This document shows, one piece after another, positions 35,857 to 46,027 of a DNA stretch of 64,000 bases. Source of the stretch: an uncultured Campylobacter sp. Lineage in GTDB: Bacteria; Campylobacterota; Campylobacteria; Campylobacterales; Campylobacteraceae. The DNA lies in the NCBI RefSeq assembly GCF_938045345.1, contig NZ_CALIMS010000053.1:8734-72733 (forward strand), written 5' to 3'. The first letter of the stretch is position 1. Each line of letters starts with the position of its first letter. A program made the position numbers and the translations under genes. The notes under the pieces were generated by a model. The model was not told where the DNA came from and did no database searches. It was given only the letters and a program-made list of their open reading frames with translations.

Positions 35857-36246
35857 TTAATCTCTAATCAGTACAAACTCTCCGCCGCCGCAGATTACTA
35901 GGCAGATCGCGGCAGAGAGATACAGATATACGATTTCCAGCTCAAATCCGCCCACGCCGGTAAGCGCACCCAACGGAGTGTGCAGGACATAAATTATCAT
36001 GAGCACGTTTGCGATCACAAGCAGAGCGCCTATGCGGCAAAATACGCCTATGATTATCATCGCTGGCGCCAGCACCTCGCCTACGTATGCACCGTAAGCC
36101 ACTAAATCCGGAATTCCTCTGGCTACCAGCATCGATTTTACGCCGTCTATGCCGTGAGTAAGTTTAAAAATTCCATGCATTAAAAGACAAACTCCAAGCC
36201 CCAACCTGACAAACAACAGACCGAAATTTATGTTGATCATATTCAT
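35857..36246 (-). CDS. DoxX-family membrane protein
   Basis: This 129-residue protein has four transmembrane segments and begins with FVRLGLGVCLLMHGIFKLTHG, the DoxX/SURF4-like signature. Such proteins are linked to respiratory or redox membrane functions, but the activity is uncertain. It lies between rpoC and rpsL on the same strand. The hairpin at 36270-36294 separates it from rpoC, so it may be expressed independently. GGATGAGACATGA precedes the start. Confidence 0.85.
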   Translation of the reverse strand: MNMININFGLLFVRLGLGVCLLMHGIFKLTHGIDGVKSMLVARGIPDLVAYGAYVGEVLAPAMIIIGVFCRIGALLVIANVLMIIYVLHTPLGALTGVGGFELEIVYLYLSAAICLVICGGGEFVLIRD

Positions 36247-36269
36247 GTCTCATCCTTTAAATTTAGGTA

Positions 36270-36294
36270 AATTTAGGGCTTTTTGCCCTAAATT
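36270..36294 (-). terminator. Hairpin overlapping the rpoC stop codon
   Basis: A ten-pair perfect stem (AATTTAGGGC and GCCCTAAATT) around a five-base loop begins in the rpoC stop codon region. No long T run follows, so it may weaken rather than fully end read-through into doxX. Confidence 0.55.
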
Positions 36295-39200
36295 ATTTTT
36301 TAAGTTTAACTTCCTTGTCTTTATACAAACCGGTTCCGACCGGAATTATGCGACCTAGGATGACGTTTTCTTTTAAGTCCTCCAATCGGTCAAATTTACC
36401 CGCGATGCTAGCCTCGGTTAGAACCTTCGTAGTCTCTTGGAAGGACGCTGCCGAAATGACGCTATCGCTTCCGACGGCCGCACGAGTTACGCCCAGTAGC
36501 ACGGACTCTGCAATCGCAGGCTCGCCACCAATTTTCATAATGCGCTCGTTTTCTTCTCTAAATCTGCGGCGGCTAATCAGATCGCCGACGATTAGCTGAG
36601 TATCGCCGCTATCGACGATTCGAACCTGGCGGAGCATCTGAGATACGATGATCTCGATATGCTTATCGCTGATAACGACGCCTTGAGAGCGATAAACCTG
36701 TTGAATTTCGCTTATCAGATAATAATGCAGCGCCTTTTCGCCTAAAATTCTAAGCACGTCGTGCGAGCTGATAACTCCATCGGTAAGTTTCTCGCCTGCG
36801 TGGACGAACTCGCCGTTTCGCACTTGGATCTGGCGGCTCTTATCGATTAGATACTCGGCGCTCGTTCCGTCCTCGCCCTCGATTATAATACGCTCTTTCG
36901 CGCGCAAAGCCTTATCGAAGCGGACGGTTCCGTCGATGTCTGCGATGATCGCGGTATTTTTTGGACGGCGCGCCTCAAATAGCTCCGATACGCGCGGCAA
37001 ACCGCCAGTGATATCTTTTGATTTTGCAGCAGCCTTTGGCGTCCTAGCCAAAATATCTGCAATCGCTACCTGATCGCCTTTATTCGTAAAAATCGCGGTC
37101 TTCGGCCCTAGATTATATTTGATAGGCTCGCCCTTGCTAGGAGTTACGATAATGGCCGGTTTAACGCCTTGAGGCAGATACTCGTTGATGACCAAGCGGC
37201 TCTGGCCGGTAGTCTCGTCATATTGCTCCGTAGCGGTGTATCCCGGCTCGATATCCTCGAAGCTGATCTTACCCTCGCATTCTGCTGCTACCGGGATAGA
37301 ATACGGATCCCACTCCGCAATGATCAAGCGATCGTCTTTTTTAGGCTTGGCGATAAGATCTTCGCTTTTTACGACGCTATTATCATCATAGGTAATGACA
37401 GATTCGCGTGGTATATAGTGACGGATCGCCTCTCTGCCGTTTTCATCGGAGATGACTACGTACATACCCTTCTCACTTACGACGTGACCTTTTTTGATAT
37501 CTCTTAGCCTCTCTAAATAATCACCTTTGAGGATGAAATACTTAAGCGTACCATTTGCTCCCGCTTTGATCTTTTGAGTTACCGGCTCGCCGTCTTTGAC
37601 GCGAAGTTCGCTTGCAAACGGAATTCGAGTAGGGATATTCCAGTCTTCTTTTATAACCTCTACTAAACTATCATTTTCTCCAACGGTTTCGCCGTCTTTG
37701 AATACGATGTAGAATTTTCCCTCAACTTTACCGCTTACGCCCGCAAGCTCGGTAGGTTTGGCTAGATCGTGGCGCCGGATAGTATATCTAAATTCTTCCT
37801 TCTTACCCTTTAGCGTTATATTTACGTCGTCGTGAGTTATATCAATACTTACCTTACCGGTAATTGGGGCTTTGATCTTAGGCTCGACCAAAAGCACCGC
37901 GGCGTTTCTGCGGTTCATCACGATATTTTTGCCGCCGTTTTCATAGGTCTTGACGTTGTAGTATCTAATGAAACCCTCTTTATCGGCGATTACTTGGCGA
38001 TCTTGCTGCTCGGTAGATGCGGTACCGCCGGCGTGGAAGGTTCGTAGCGTAAGCTGCGTGCCCGGTTCGCCGATGGATTGCGCCGATATGATACCGACCG
38101 CTTCGCCCGGTTTTACCAGCTTGCCCTCTCCCAAATTTACGCCGTAGCACTTCGCGCAAACCCCTTTTTCAGCCTTGCACGTAATAGGTGTACGGATGCT
38201 TACGGATTTGATGCCGGCATCGACTACGGTGCGTACCTCATTAACGCCCAGAAGCGTGCCTTCAGTAAATAAAATTTCATTCGATACTGGATCAATCACA
38301 TCCGAGCTTAGCACCCTACCCATAATCCTATCGGCTAAGCTTTCTATTTGCGTTCCGTTTTCTACGATCTCAGTAACCTCGATACCCTCGTGCGTGCCGC
38401 AGTCGTGCATCGTAACTCTGACGTTTTGTGCGACGTCGATCAGCTTTCGCGTCAGATAGCCCGCATTCGCAGTCTTGAGCGCAGTATCGGCAAGACCCTT
38501 ACGAGCGCCGTGAGTCGAGATGAAGTACTCATTTACATTCAGACCCTCTCTAAAATTTGAAGTGATCGGCGTCTCGATGATCGAGCCGTCCGGCTTACTC
38601 ATCAGGCCTCTCATACCCGCTAGCTGCTTGATCTGCTCCGCACTACCGCGTGCACCGCTATCGGCCATCATATAAATAGAATTAAAGCCGTCCTTGTCCT
38701 TCTCCATCATCTTCATCATCTCATCGGCTAGCTTCTTGCTAGTGCTAGTCCAGATGTCGATCGTTTTATTATAGCGCTCGCCGTCGGTTAGCAAACCCGC
38801 GCCGTATTGGTTCTGAACTTCTCTGACCTGCTTTTTAGCCTCTTCGACAAGACCCGCTTTGGACTTCGGCACGATGATGTCCGAAACGGAGATCGAAACG
38901 CCCGCTTTAGTAGCGGATTCAAAGCCTAAATTTTTAAGATTATCCAAAAATTCCGCGCTTATCTCAAGGCCGCCGTTTTTATAGACGTAATCGACAAGTT
39001 CGGCGATATCCTTTTTCTTCATAATCTTATTCCAAAGATGATCTGGAATAAAGCTAGGCAGGATCGATTTGATGATCAAGCGGCCTGCGGTCGTAAAGAT
39101 AATGCGGCGATCAATCATCGTTTTGATTTTGGCGTGGATATCTAGGGCGTTTGCCTCTACGGCGAGCATTACCTCATCGACGTTTGCAAAAATTTTATTC

Positions 39201-40807
39201 GTTCCTTTTGCACCCGGCTTTTCGAGGCTTAGATAATAAATTCCTAAAACCATATCCTGGCTAGGCACCGCGACTGGCTTTCCGCTCGCAGGAAGCAAGA
39301 TATTCATCGAGCTAAGCATTAAAATTTTACATTCCGCGATCGCCTCTTGGCTAAGCGGCACATGCACAGCCATCTGATCGCCGTCGAAGTCAGCGTTGAA
39401 CGCGGCGCAGACTAGCGGATGCAGCCTGATCGCCTTACCCTCGACGAGCACTGGATGAAACGCCTGAATAGACATCTTATGAAGCGTCGGCGCGCGGTTT
39501 AGCATAACCGGGTGATCTTTAACGACCTCCTCCAAGCACTCCCAAACTTCATTGATCCTATTTTCAATCATCTTTTTAGCCTGCTTGACGGTCGTAGCAT
39601 AGCCCTTCTCTTGCAAGCGTGCGATTAGATGCGGCTTGAATAGCTCAAGCGCCATAGTTTTAGGCAGACCGCACTGATCCATGCGTAAATTTGGACCTAC
39701 GACGATGACGGAGCGACCCGAAAAATCCACACGCTTGCCAAGTAAATTTTGTCGGAAGCGACCCTGCTTACCTTTAATGATCTCGCTTAGAGATTTAAGC
39801 GGTCGCTTATTGGCGCCCTTTACGGCATTGGCGCGACGTCCATTGTCAAAAAGCGCGTCCACCGCCTCTTGAAGCATTCGTTTTTCATTACGGATGATGA
39901 TCTCGGGCGCGTCAAGCTCCATCAGCCTTTTGAGCCTAGAATTTCGATTTATGACGCGGCGATACAGATCGTTTACGTCTGAAACTGCGAATTTTCCGCC
40001 CTCGAGGCTAACAAGCGGGCGTAGATCGGCAGGCAGTACGGGCAGATTTGTAATCATCATCCACTCGGGCTTATTGCCGGAATTTAAAAAGCTCTCGACG
40101 ACCTTTAGACGCTTGACGATGGTTTTTTTCTTCGCTTCGGAGTTTGTGTTAGCCATCTCCTCCTTCAAAGAATTTAAAATTTCGACCAAATCAAGCTCGG
40201 CTAGCATATCGCGGATCACCTGACCGCCCATTTTGGCGACGAAGCCTGTCTGCGAAAAGCGCTCTTTTAGGCTCTGATACTGCTCCTCATTTAAAACATC
40301 GTATTTCTCGACCTTTTTAGAATTTTCGTTGTCGTAAAATGCCTCGCCCGCGCTTTCTACGATGTAAGCCTCATAATAAAGCACGCGCTCAAGATCTTTC
40401 ATCTTGATATTTAGAAGCGTACCGATGCGGCTAGGCAAGGAATTTACGTACCAAATATGCGCCACCGGCGTTACCAGCTCGATATGCCCCATTCTAGTGC
40501 GGCGAACCTTCGAGCTCGTGATCTCGACGCCACATTTTTCGCACTTCCAGCCTTTGTAGCGCATCTTCTTATATTTGCCGCAGATGCACTCATAATCTCT
40601 TACTGGACCGAAAATTTTAGCGCAAAATAGACCGTCGCGTTCCGGCTTGAGCGTGCGGTAGTTAATAGTCTCGGGCTTTTTGACCTCGCCGTGGCTCCAA
40701 GCCTTGATCTGCTCGGGACTAGCAAGCCTGATTGCAAACGCATCGAAATCGTGGACTCTAGCGTCCTCTTTTATCTCTATTCTTTCTAAATTTGAATTAT
40801 CGCTCAT
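36293..40807 (-). CDS. rpoC: RNA polymerase subunit beta-prime
   Basis: Beta-prime carries the catalytic Mg-binding motif, here NADFDGDQMAVH, and the N-terminal zinc site CICGK...CEKCG, plus a second zinc site CKAEKGVCAKCYG. At 1504 residues it is close to the 1517 I recall for C. jejuni. It overlaps rpoB by 4 bases (ATGA), so the two are separate coupled genes; in Helicobacter and Wolinella they are fused. The start is ATG 40807. Confidence 0.98.
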   Translation of the reverse strand: MSDNSNLERIEIKEDARVHDFDAFAIRLASPEQIKAWSHGEVKKPETINYRTLKPERDGLFCAKIFGPVRDYECICGKYKKMRYKGWKCEKCGVEITSSKVRRTRMGHIELVTPVAHIWYVNSLPSRIGTLLNIKMKDLERVLYYEAYIVESAGEAFYDNENSKKVEKYDVLNEEQYQSLKERFSQTGFVAKMGGQVIRDMLAELDLVEILNSLKEEMANTNSEAKKKTIVKRLKVVESFLNSGNKPEWMMITNLPVLPADLRPLVSLEGGKFAVSDVNDLYRRVINRNSRLKRLMELDAPEIIIRNEKRMLQEAVDALFDNGRRANAVKGANKRPLKSLSEIIKGKQGRFRQNLLGKRVDFSGRSVIVVGPNLRMDQCGLPKTMALELFKPHLIARLQEKGYATTVKQAKKMIENRINEVWECLEEVVKDHPVMLNRAPTLHKMSIQAFHPVLVEGKAIRLHPLVCAAFNADFDGDQMAVHVPLSQEAIAECKILMLSSMNILLPASGKPVAVPSQDMVLGIYYLSLEKPGAKGTNKIFANVDEVMLAVEANALDIHAKIKTMIDRRIIFTTAGRLIIKSILPSFIPDHLWNKIMKKKDIAELVDYVYKNGGLEISAEFLDNLKNLGFESATKAGVSISVSDIIVPKSKAGLVEEAKKQVREVQNQYGAGLLTDGERYNKTIDIWTSTSKKLADEMMKMMEKDKDGFNSIYMMADSGARGSAEQIKQLAGMRGLMSKPDGSIIETPITSNFREGLNVNEYFISTHGARKGLADTALKTANAGYLTRKLIDVAQNVRVTMHDCGTHEGIEVTEIVENGTQIESLADRIMGRVLSSDVIDPVSNEILFTEGTLLGVNEVRTVVDAGIKSVSIRTPITCKAEKGVCAKCYGVNLGEGKLVKPGEAVGIISAQSIGEPGTQLTLRTFHAGGTASTEQQDRQVIADKEGFIRYYNVKTYENGGKNIVMNRRNAAVLLVEPKIKAPITGKVSIDITHDDVNITLKGKKEEFRYTIRRHDLAKPTELAGVSGKVEGKFYIVFKDGETVGENDSLVEVIKEDWNIPTRIPFASELRVKDGEPVTQKIKAGANGTLKYFILKGDYLERLRDIKKGHVVSEKGMYVVISDENGREAIRHYIPRESVITYDDNSVVKSEDLIAKPKKDDRLIIAEWDPYSIPVAAECEGKISFEDIEPGYTATEQYDETTGQSRLVINEYLPQGVKPAIIVTPSKGEPIKYNLGPKTAIFTNKGDQVAIADILARTPKAAAKSKDITGGLPRVSELFEARRPKNTAIIADIDGTVRFDKALRAKERIIIEGEDGTSAEYLIDKSRQIQVRNGEFVHAGEKLTDGVISSHDVLRILGEKALHYYLISEIQQVYRSQGVVISDKHIEIIVSQMLRQVRIVDSGDTQLIVGDLISRRRFREENERIMKIGGEPAIAESVLLGVTRAAVGSDSVISAASFQETTKVLTEASIAGKFDRLEDLKENVILGRIIPVGTGLYKDKEVKLKK

Positions 40808-43800
40808 TTATTCTCTCCATTCTCGTAAATTTCAACGTCTAGAGCAAGCGATTTAAGCTCGTTTGTTAAAACAAAAAATGTCTCAGGAATTCCTGTAGAC
40901 GGAACGTTTTCGCCTTTTGTCAGCGCCTTATACGCAGCCAAGCGTCCGTCGACGTCGTCGGATTTGATCGTTAGCATCTCGCGAAGCGTGTATGCCGCGC
41001 CGTATGCCTCCAGAGCCCAAACTTCCATCTCGCCGAATCTTTGACCGCCGAATAGCGCCTTGCCGCCGACCGGCTGCTGCGTAACTAGGCTGTAAGGACC
41101 GGTGCTTCTTGCGTGAACCTTTTCGTCGACTAGGTGGTGCAGCTTGAGATAATACATGCAGCCCACGTTTACGCGCTCTTTGATCTTTTCGCCGGTGCGA
41201 CCATCGTAAAGCTCGGTCTTGCCGTCCTGATCGATGCCCGCCATTTCAAATAGCTTTTTGAAATCCTCCGGCACGATGCCTTCAAATATCGGAGCGGAAA
41301 ATCTAACGCCCTTAGCCCAGTCTCTAGCGTATTTTAAAAGATCTTCGTCGCTGATCTTTTCAAGCGTTTTTTTAGCCTGCATTAGTTTGGAAACGCCTGC
41401 GATCTCAATCATTTTGGCGCGAAGGGTTTTTATCCATTCGCCCGTTTTCTCTTCTAAAATTTTAGCGATCTGCTCTCCTAAGCGCCAGCCCACAAGACCT
41501 AAGTGGCTCTCCATTATCTGACCGATATTCATACGGCTTGGAACGCCGAGAGGATTTAGCACGATATCTACGCGCTGTCCGCTAGGTAGATACGGCATAT
41601 CGACTTCAGGAACTATGTTTGAGACGATACCCTTGTTTCCGTGGCGACCCGCCATCTTATCGCCCACTTTTAGCTTGCGCTTAGTTGCTATATAGACCTT
41701 TACGAGCTTAACGACGCCGCTTGGCAAGATATCGTCTTTTTCTAAAATTTCGATTTTTTCGTCATGCTCCTCTTTGAGCTTGCGCTTCTCGTTTTGGAAG
41801 TGGTTTTTTAGCTCTTCGTATTCCTTCTGAACAGCTTTAGAATAAGCCTTGACGAAAGAATTTAACGTAAAGCGGTTAGAGCTTTCAAGCTCCTCTTTTT
41901 TAACCTTATCGCCCTTTTTATAATCTTTTTTATTTAGGCTTTGATCGCTTTGTAAAGCGCTTTTAGAAAGTAGCGCCACTACCTTTAGCATCTCTTCGCG
42001 ATCAAGCATCAAAAGCCTGTCGTGATGCTCCCTTTCGAGCTCGGTTTTTTCATCCTCATAGGCTTTGTTCGTGCGTGGATCCTTCTCGTAGCCCTTTTTG
42101 GTAAAAATTTTAACGTCGATTACTACGCCTTCCATTGAAGCGGTAGCGTAGAGAGATTTATTTACCACATGCCCCGCCTTCTCGCCAAAAATTGCGCGCA
42201 AAAGCCTCTCCTCTGGGGTCGGCTTAACCTCGCCTTTCGGAGTTACCTTGCCTACTAGGATCATGCCCGGCTTTACGTGAGTACCGATCTTTACGATACC
42301 GCTATCATCGAGGTGGGTAAGCTCCTCCTCTTTGATATTAGGGATGTCGCGCGTGATCTCCTCCACGCCGTCTTTAAGCTCTCTAGCCTCGATCTCCTTT
42401 TCATAAACATGCACGCTGGTGTATTCGTCGGCGCGGATCATCTTTTCGCTCATGACGACGGCGTCCTCGTAATTATAGCCATGCCACGGCATGAAAGCTA
42501 TAAGGGCGTTTTTGCCGATCGCAAGCTCGCCGCCGTCCATGCTAGGACCGTCGGCTATGATTTGACCGGCCTTTATCACGTCGCCTTTTCGCACGATAGG
42601 GCGCTGTGAAAAGGTAGTGTTTTGGTTGGTGCGTAAATTTTTCTCCATCGAGTAGTGATCGATAAACGGTCCCTTCTCGTCCTCGCCCAAAATAAAGATA
42701 TTTTTATTATCGACCTTTTCTACGACGCCGTCGCGAATGGCCTTGATCGCTTCCCATGAATCGCGCGCGATAATCGCTTCCATGCCCGTTCCGACGATAG
42801 GAGCAGTAGAGTGCAGAAGCGGCACGGCTTGGCGCTGCATGTTCGAGCCCATAAGTGCGCGGTTAGCATCGTCGTGCTCCAAAAACGGAATCAACGACGC
42901 CGCTACGCCCGCGACCATACCGGAGCAAAGGTCTATCAGCGAAATATCCTCGCGTTTAGCCATGATATTTTCGCCGTCTTTTCTAACCTCCAAAAGCTCC
43001 TCTACGATATTGCCCTCTTCGTCCAATTTAGCGGACGCAGGAGCGATTACGAGCCCTTCTTCCTGCGTAGCGGTAAGATAGACAATCTCGTCGGTTACCT
43101 TGCCGTTTACGACTCTTTTATACGGAGCCTCGACGAAGCCCAGATCATTTACCTTCGCATAGGTCGCTAGGGTGTTAATAAGACCGATGTTTTGACCCTC
43201 CGGCGTCTCGATAGGGCAAATTCTACCGTAGTGCGTAGGATGGACGTCGCGCACCTCAAAGCCGGCGCGCTCTTTAACTAAACCGCCCTCGCCCAGCGCA
43301 GATAGACGGCGCTTATGCGTGACCTCGCTAAGCGGATTGGTCTGATCCATAAACTGGCTTAGCTGACCGCCGGTGAAAAATTCCATAAGCGTAGTGGTGA
43401 TGATTTTAGGGTTTACGAAATCATACGGCATAAGCTCGTCTAAATTTCCGCTAATGCCGGTAAATTTATCTTTGATCGCCTTTTGAACCTTGATAAATCC
43501 AAGGTGCATCTCATTTGCCAAAAGCTCGCCAATCGAGCGAATACGACGATTGCCGAGATTATCGCGATCGTCGATGAAGCCGTCGCCGTTTTTAACTCTA
43601 ATTAAATATTTCGCCGTCTTGATAATATCCTCGCTGGTTAGTACGGTTACGTACTCCGGCGCTTCGATGCCTAGTTTGTGATTCATTTTCATACGACCTA
43701 CTTTGGTTAGATCGTAGCGCTCAGGGTTGAAAAACAGATCGTTTACGAAGCTCTTTGCCGCCTCTTTTACCACCGGCTCACCCGGGCGCATAACTTTGTA

Positions 43801-44940
43801 AATTCTAATCGCAGCTAGATCGTTCTCGTCGTCTATGCCCTCGCTTTGTTGCAAGAGCTTAAGCGCGTCGGCGTCTTGGATGAAGGAATTTATGATTGAA
43901 GTATCTACGCCGCTAGCTAGGTCGTTAGCGATCGTAAATTTTTTCTCTGTGTTAGCGATCTTGGCTAGCTTGCCCTCATCTAGCGCAGTTAGCGAATCAA
44001 AAAGTACTTCGCCGCTATTTTTATCGACGATGGCATCGGCCAGGTAGCGCTCGGCTAAAATTTCAGCTGGATACTCAATGAGTTTTAGTCCGTCCTCTGC
44101 TAACTTCTCCGCTTTTTTGGATGTTAGGCGCTTGCTTGCTTGATGAAGCACTTCGCCCTTTTCGTTTATAATGTCGTAATCGAGCCTGCCCGCGTATTCT
44201 TTCGGATCGAAATCGGTTAGGAATTTTCCTTTTTTAATATAGATTGTCTTAATAGGATAAAATAATTTTATGATGTCTTGCTTTTTGTAACCGAGTGCGC
44301 GAAATAGGATCGTTATCGGAACCTTGCGCCTTTTATTTATGCGCACGTATAGTACGTCTTTTACGTCGTATTCGAAATACAGCCAGCTGCCGCGATCAGG
44401 TATTATTTGAGCGGTGTAGATTAGTTTATTTAAAACGGTTGGACTCTCTTCCTCTTTGAAGATTACGCCCGGGCTTCTGTGCAGCTGATTTACGACGACA
44501 CGCTCGACGCCGTTAATGATAAATGAAATTCTATCGGTCATTAGAGGAATGTCGCGAATGAATATATCTTGCTCTTTGATCTCTTTTACGCCGATTTTTT
44601 TGCCCGTCTTTTCGTCACGCTCATGCACGAGCAAGCGGAGTTTCATCTTTAAATTTACCGAATAAGTAAGCCCTCTTTCCATGCATTCTCTAATCGAATA
44701 CTTTGGCTTTGAAATTTCGCTGCTTACATACTCGATACTTAGTCTATTCTGTGCGTCGTGGATAGGAAAAATGGCTTTGAAAACCTTCTCTATGCCGCTT
44801 TCTCCACCCGAGTTATCAAGATTTAAAAAATGATCAAAACTTTTCTTTTGTAGTTGTAATAAATTCGGAATTTCGATGTCCTTGGGAACCTTTGAAAAAT
44901 CCACTCTAAGACGATTTCCTGAATATAGGCTGTTTAACAT
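40804..44940 (-). CDS. rpoB: RNA polymerase subunit beta
   Basis: Beta forms one jaw of the polymerase and the rifampicin pocket. I place the start at ATG 44940 (MLNSLYSGNRLRVDF), which gives 1378 residues, the length I recall for C. jejuni; the open frame continues 19 codons further upstream without support. GAGGTAG precedes this ATG. The rifampicin region reads GGQLSQFMDQTNPLSEVTHK and RRLSALG, the usual sensitive residues. C-terminal motifs such as GKALFGGQRFGEMEVWALEA are intact. It is transcribed after rplL. Confidence 0.98.
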   Translation of the reverse strand: MLNSLYSGNRLRVDFSKVPKDIEIPNLLQLQKKSFDHFLNLDNSGGESGIEKVFKAIFPIHDAQNRLSIEYVSSEISKPKYSIRECMERGLTYSVNLKMKLRLLVHERDEKTGKKIGVKEIKEQDIFIRDIPLMTDRISFIINGVERVVVNQLHRSPGVIFKEEESPTVLNKLIYTAQIIPDRGSWLYFEYDVKDVLYVRINKRRKVPITILFRALGYKKQDIIKLFYPIKTIYIKKGKFLTDFDPKEYAGRLDYDIINEKGEVLHQASKRLTSKKAEKLAEDGLKLIEYPAEILAERYLADAIVDKNSGEVLFDSLTALDEGKLAKIANTEKKFTIANDLASGVDTSIINSFIQDADALKLLQQSEGIDDENDLAAIRIYKVMRPGEPVVKEAAKSFVNDLFFNPERYDLTKVGRMKMNHKLGIEAPEYVTVLTSEDIIKTAKYLIRVKNGDGFIDDRDNLGNRRIRSIGELLANEMHLGFIKVQKAIKDKFTGISGNLDELMPYDFVNPKIITTTLMEFFTGGQLSQFMDQTNPLSEVTHKRRLSALGEGGLVKERAGFEVRDVHPTHYGRICPIETPEGQNIGLINTLATYAKVNDLGFVEAPYKRVVNGKVTDEIVYLTATQEEGLVIAPASAKLDEEGNIVEELLEVRKDGENIMAKREDISLIDLCSGMVAGVAASLIPFLEHDDANRALMGSNMQRQAVPLLHSTAPIVGTGMEAIIARDSWEAIKAIRDGVVEKVDNKNIFILGEDEKGPFIDHYSMEKNLRTNQNTTFSQRPIVRKGDVIKAGQIIADGPSMDGGELAIGKNALIAFMPWHGYNYEDAVVMSEKMIRADEYTSVHVYEKEIEARELKDGVEEITRDIPNIKEEELTHLDDSGIVKIGTHVKPGMILVGKVTPKGEVKPTPEERLLRAIFGEKAGHVVNKSLYATASMEGVVIDVKIFTKKGYEKDPRTNKAYEDEKTELEREHHDRLLMLDREEMLKVVALLSKSALQSDQSLNKKDYKKGDKVKKEELESSNRFTLNSFVKAYSKAVQKEYEELKNHFQNEKRKLKEEHDEKIEILEKDDILPSGVVKLVKVYIATKRKLKVGDKMAGRHGNKGIVSNIVPEVDMPYLPSGQRVDIVLNPLGVPSRMNIGQIMESHLGLVGWRLGEQIAKILEEKTGEWIKTLRAKMIEIAGVSKLMQAKKTLEKISDEDLLKYARDWAKGVRFSAPIFEGIVPEDFKKLFEMAGIDQDGKTELYDGRTGEKIKERVNVGCMYYLKLHHLVDEKVHARSTGPYSLVTQQPVGGKALFGGQRFGEMEVWALEAYGAAYTLREMLTIKSDDVDGRLAAYKALTKGENVPSTGIPETFFVLTNELKSLALDVEIYENGENK

Positions 44941-45008
44941 TCCACTACCTCGTAGTTGTATTTTAAAGAAAGAAGTGCCGATACGACGCACCGGCACACA
45001 TTTGTATA

Positions 45009-45026
45009 CGAAATTTTAAAATTTCG
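45009..45026. repeat. 18-bp palindrome between rplL and rpoB
   Basis: CGAAATTTTAAAATTTCG is a perfect palindrome 5 bases beyond the rplL stop codon. It may form a hairpin that tunes read-through from rplL into rpoB, as attenuators do in other bacteria. No T run follows in the transcript. Confidence 0.45.
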
Positions 45027-45030
45027 CGAT

Positions 45031-45414
45031 TTATTTGAGTTCGACTTTAGCGCCTGCTTCTTCAAGCTCTTTTTTAGCCTTCTCGGCGTCTTCTTTGTTA
45101 AGTCCCTCTTTAAGAACGGACGGAGTAGCCTCGGTAGCGTCTTTGGCTTCTTTTAGACCAAGACCTGTTAGGGCGCGAACGACCTTAATTACGTTGATTT
45201 TCTTATCGCCCGCATCAAGCAATACGACGTCGAATTCCGTTTTCTCTTCAGCTGCTGCCGCACCTGCGCCGCCAGCACCTGCGCCGCCAGCTACCATAAC
45301 CGGAGCCGCGCTTACGCCGAATTTTTCCTCAAATTTTTTAACTAGTTCGCTAAGCTCTAGCACCGAACGATTAGAGATATACTCCAAAACCTCTTCATCT
45401 GTTGAAATTGCCAT
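45031..45414 (-). CDS. rplL: 50S ribosomal protein L7/L12
   Basis: L7/L12 forms the ribosomal stalk that recruits translation GTPases. The 127-residue protein has the N-terminal dimerisation domain, an Ala/Gly hinge (VAGGAGAGGAGAAAAEE) and the C-terminal domain with KINVIKVVRALTGLGLKEAK. The hinge is alanine-rich as usual. It follows rplJ by 20 bases. AGGAGAATAAA precedes ATG 45414. Confidence 0.98.
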   Translation of the reverse strand: MAISTDEEVLEYISNRSVLELSELVKKFEEKFGVSAAPVMVAGGAGAGGAGAAAAEEKTEFDVVLLDAGDKKINVIKVVRALTGLGLKEAKDATEATPSVLKEGLNKEDAEKAKKELEEAGAKVELK

Positions 45415-45434
45415 TTTATTCTCCTAAATTTTAA

Positions 45435-45914
45435 TTAAGCGCTAGCTTCTTTTTTCTGCTTAAGCGCATTGAGGCCGATCGTAAAATTTTGAATCGGCGC
45501 ATTCCATACTTGAAGTAACATCGCGATAAGCTCGTCTCTCGAAGGCATCTTCGAAAGCGCTCTAACCTTATCTATGCCGGCTACTTCCCCATCGATATGA
45601 GCGGTCTTAAGCTTAAAAATTTCATTTTTCTCTTCAAATTTAGCCGCTACTTTACATACAGAAAGCTGCTCGCCCCATAAGAAGATATTGGTATCTTTAA
45701 AGCTAAGTCCGTTTTTTTCGGCATTTTTTAAAGCGATATTAGCTAGGGTATTTTTGATAACTCGAACTTTTACGCCCGCTTCGCGCGCGCTATTTCTAAG
45801 ATCTTCAAGCTGCTTAACGCTAAGGCCTTTAAAATCGGAAATTACTATAGCTTCGCTAGCCTTGAAAGCCTCGCCAAGCTCCGCTACTATCTTTGATTTT
45901 TCGTCTCTCGTCAT
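45435..45914 (-). CDS. rplJ: 50S ribosomal protein L10
   Basis: L10 is the base of the L7/L12 stalk and binds 23S rRNA. The 159-residue protein has EAIVISDFKGLSVKQLEDLR and VRVIKNTLANIAL, typical of L10, and the C-terminal stalk-binding helix. The 113-base gap upstream (45915-46027) is where the L10 leader lies in other bacteria, and it contains AAATTTTAAAATTT-type palindromes. AAAGGAGACC precedes ATG 45914. Confidence 0.97.
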   Translation of the reverse strand: MTRDEKSKIVAELGEAFKASEAIVISDFKGLSVKQLEDLRNSAREAGVKVRVIKNTLANIALKNAEKNGLSFKDTNIFLWGEQLSVCKVAAKFEEKNEIFKLKTAHIDGEVAGIDKVRALSKMPSRDELIAMLLQVWNAPIQNFTIGLNALKQKKEASA

Positions 45915-46027
45915 TAGGTCTCCTTTCCGATCGGTGATTTCAAGCCAAGCGATCGAAATTTTAAAATTTCGATCAATTAAGTTAAAAACCTTGAGCTATC
46001 TCCAATCTAAGATAAAAATTTAAAATT

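Noticed and set aside
44941..44997. Upstream extension of rpoB by 19 codons
   Set aside because: The extra residues do not fit any rpoB start, and a good ribosome-binding site lies before ATG 44940.
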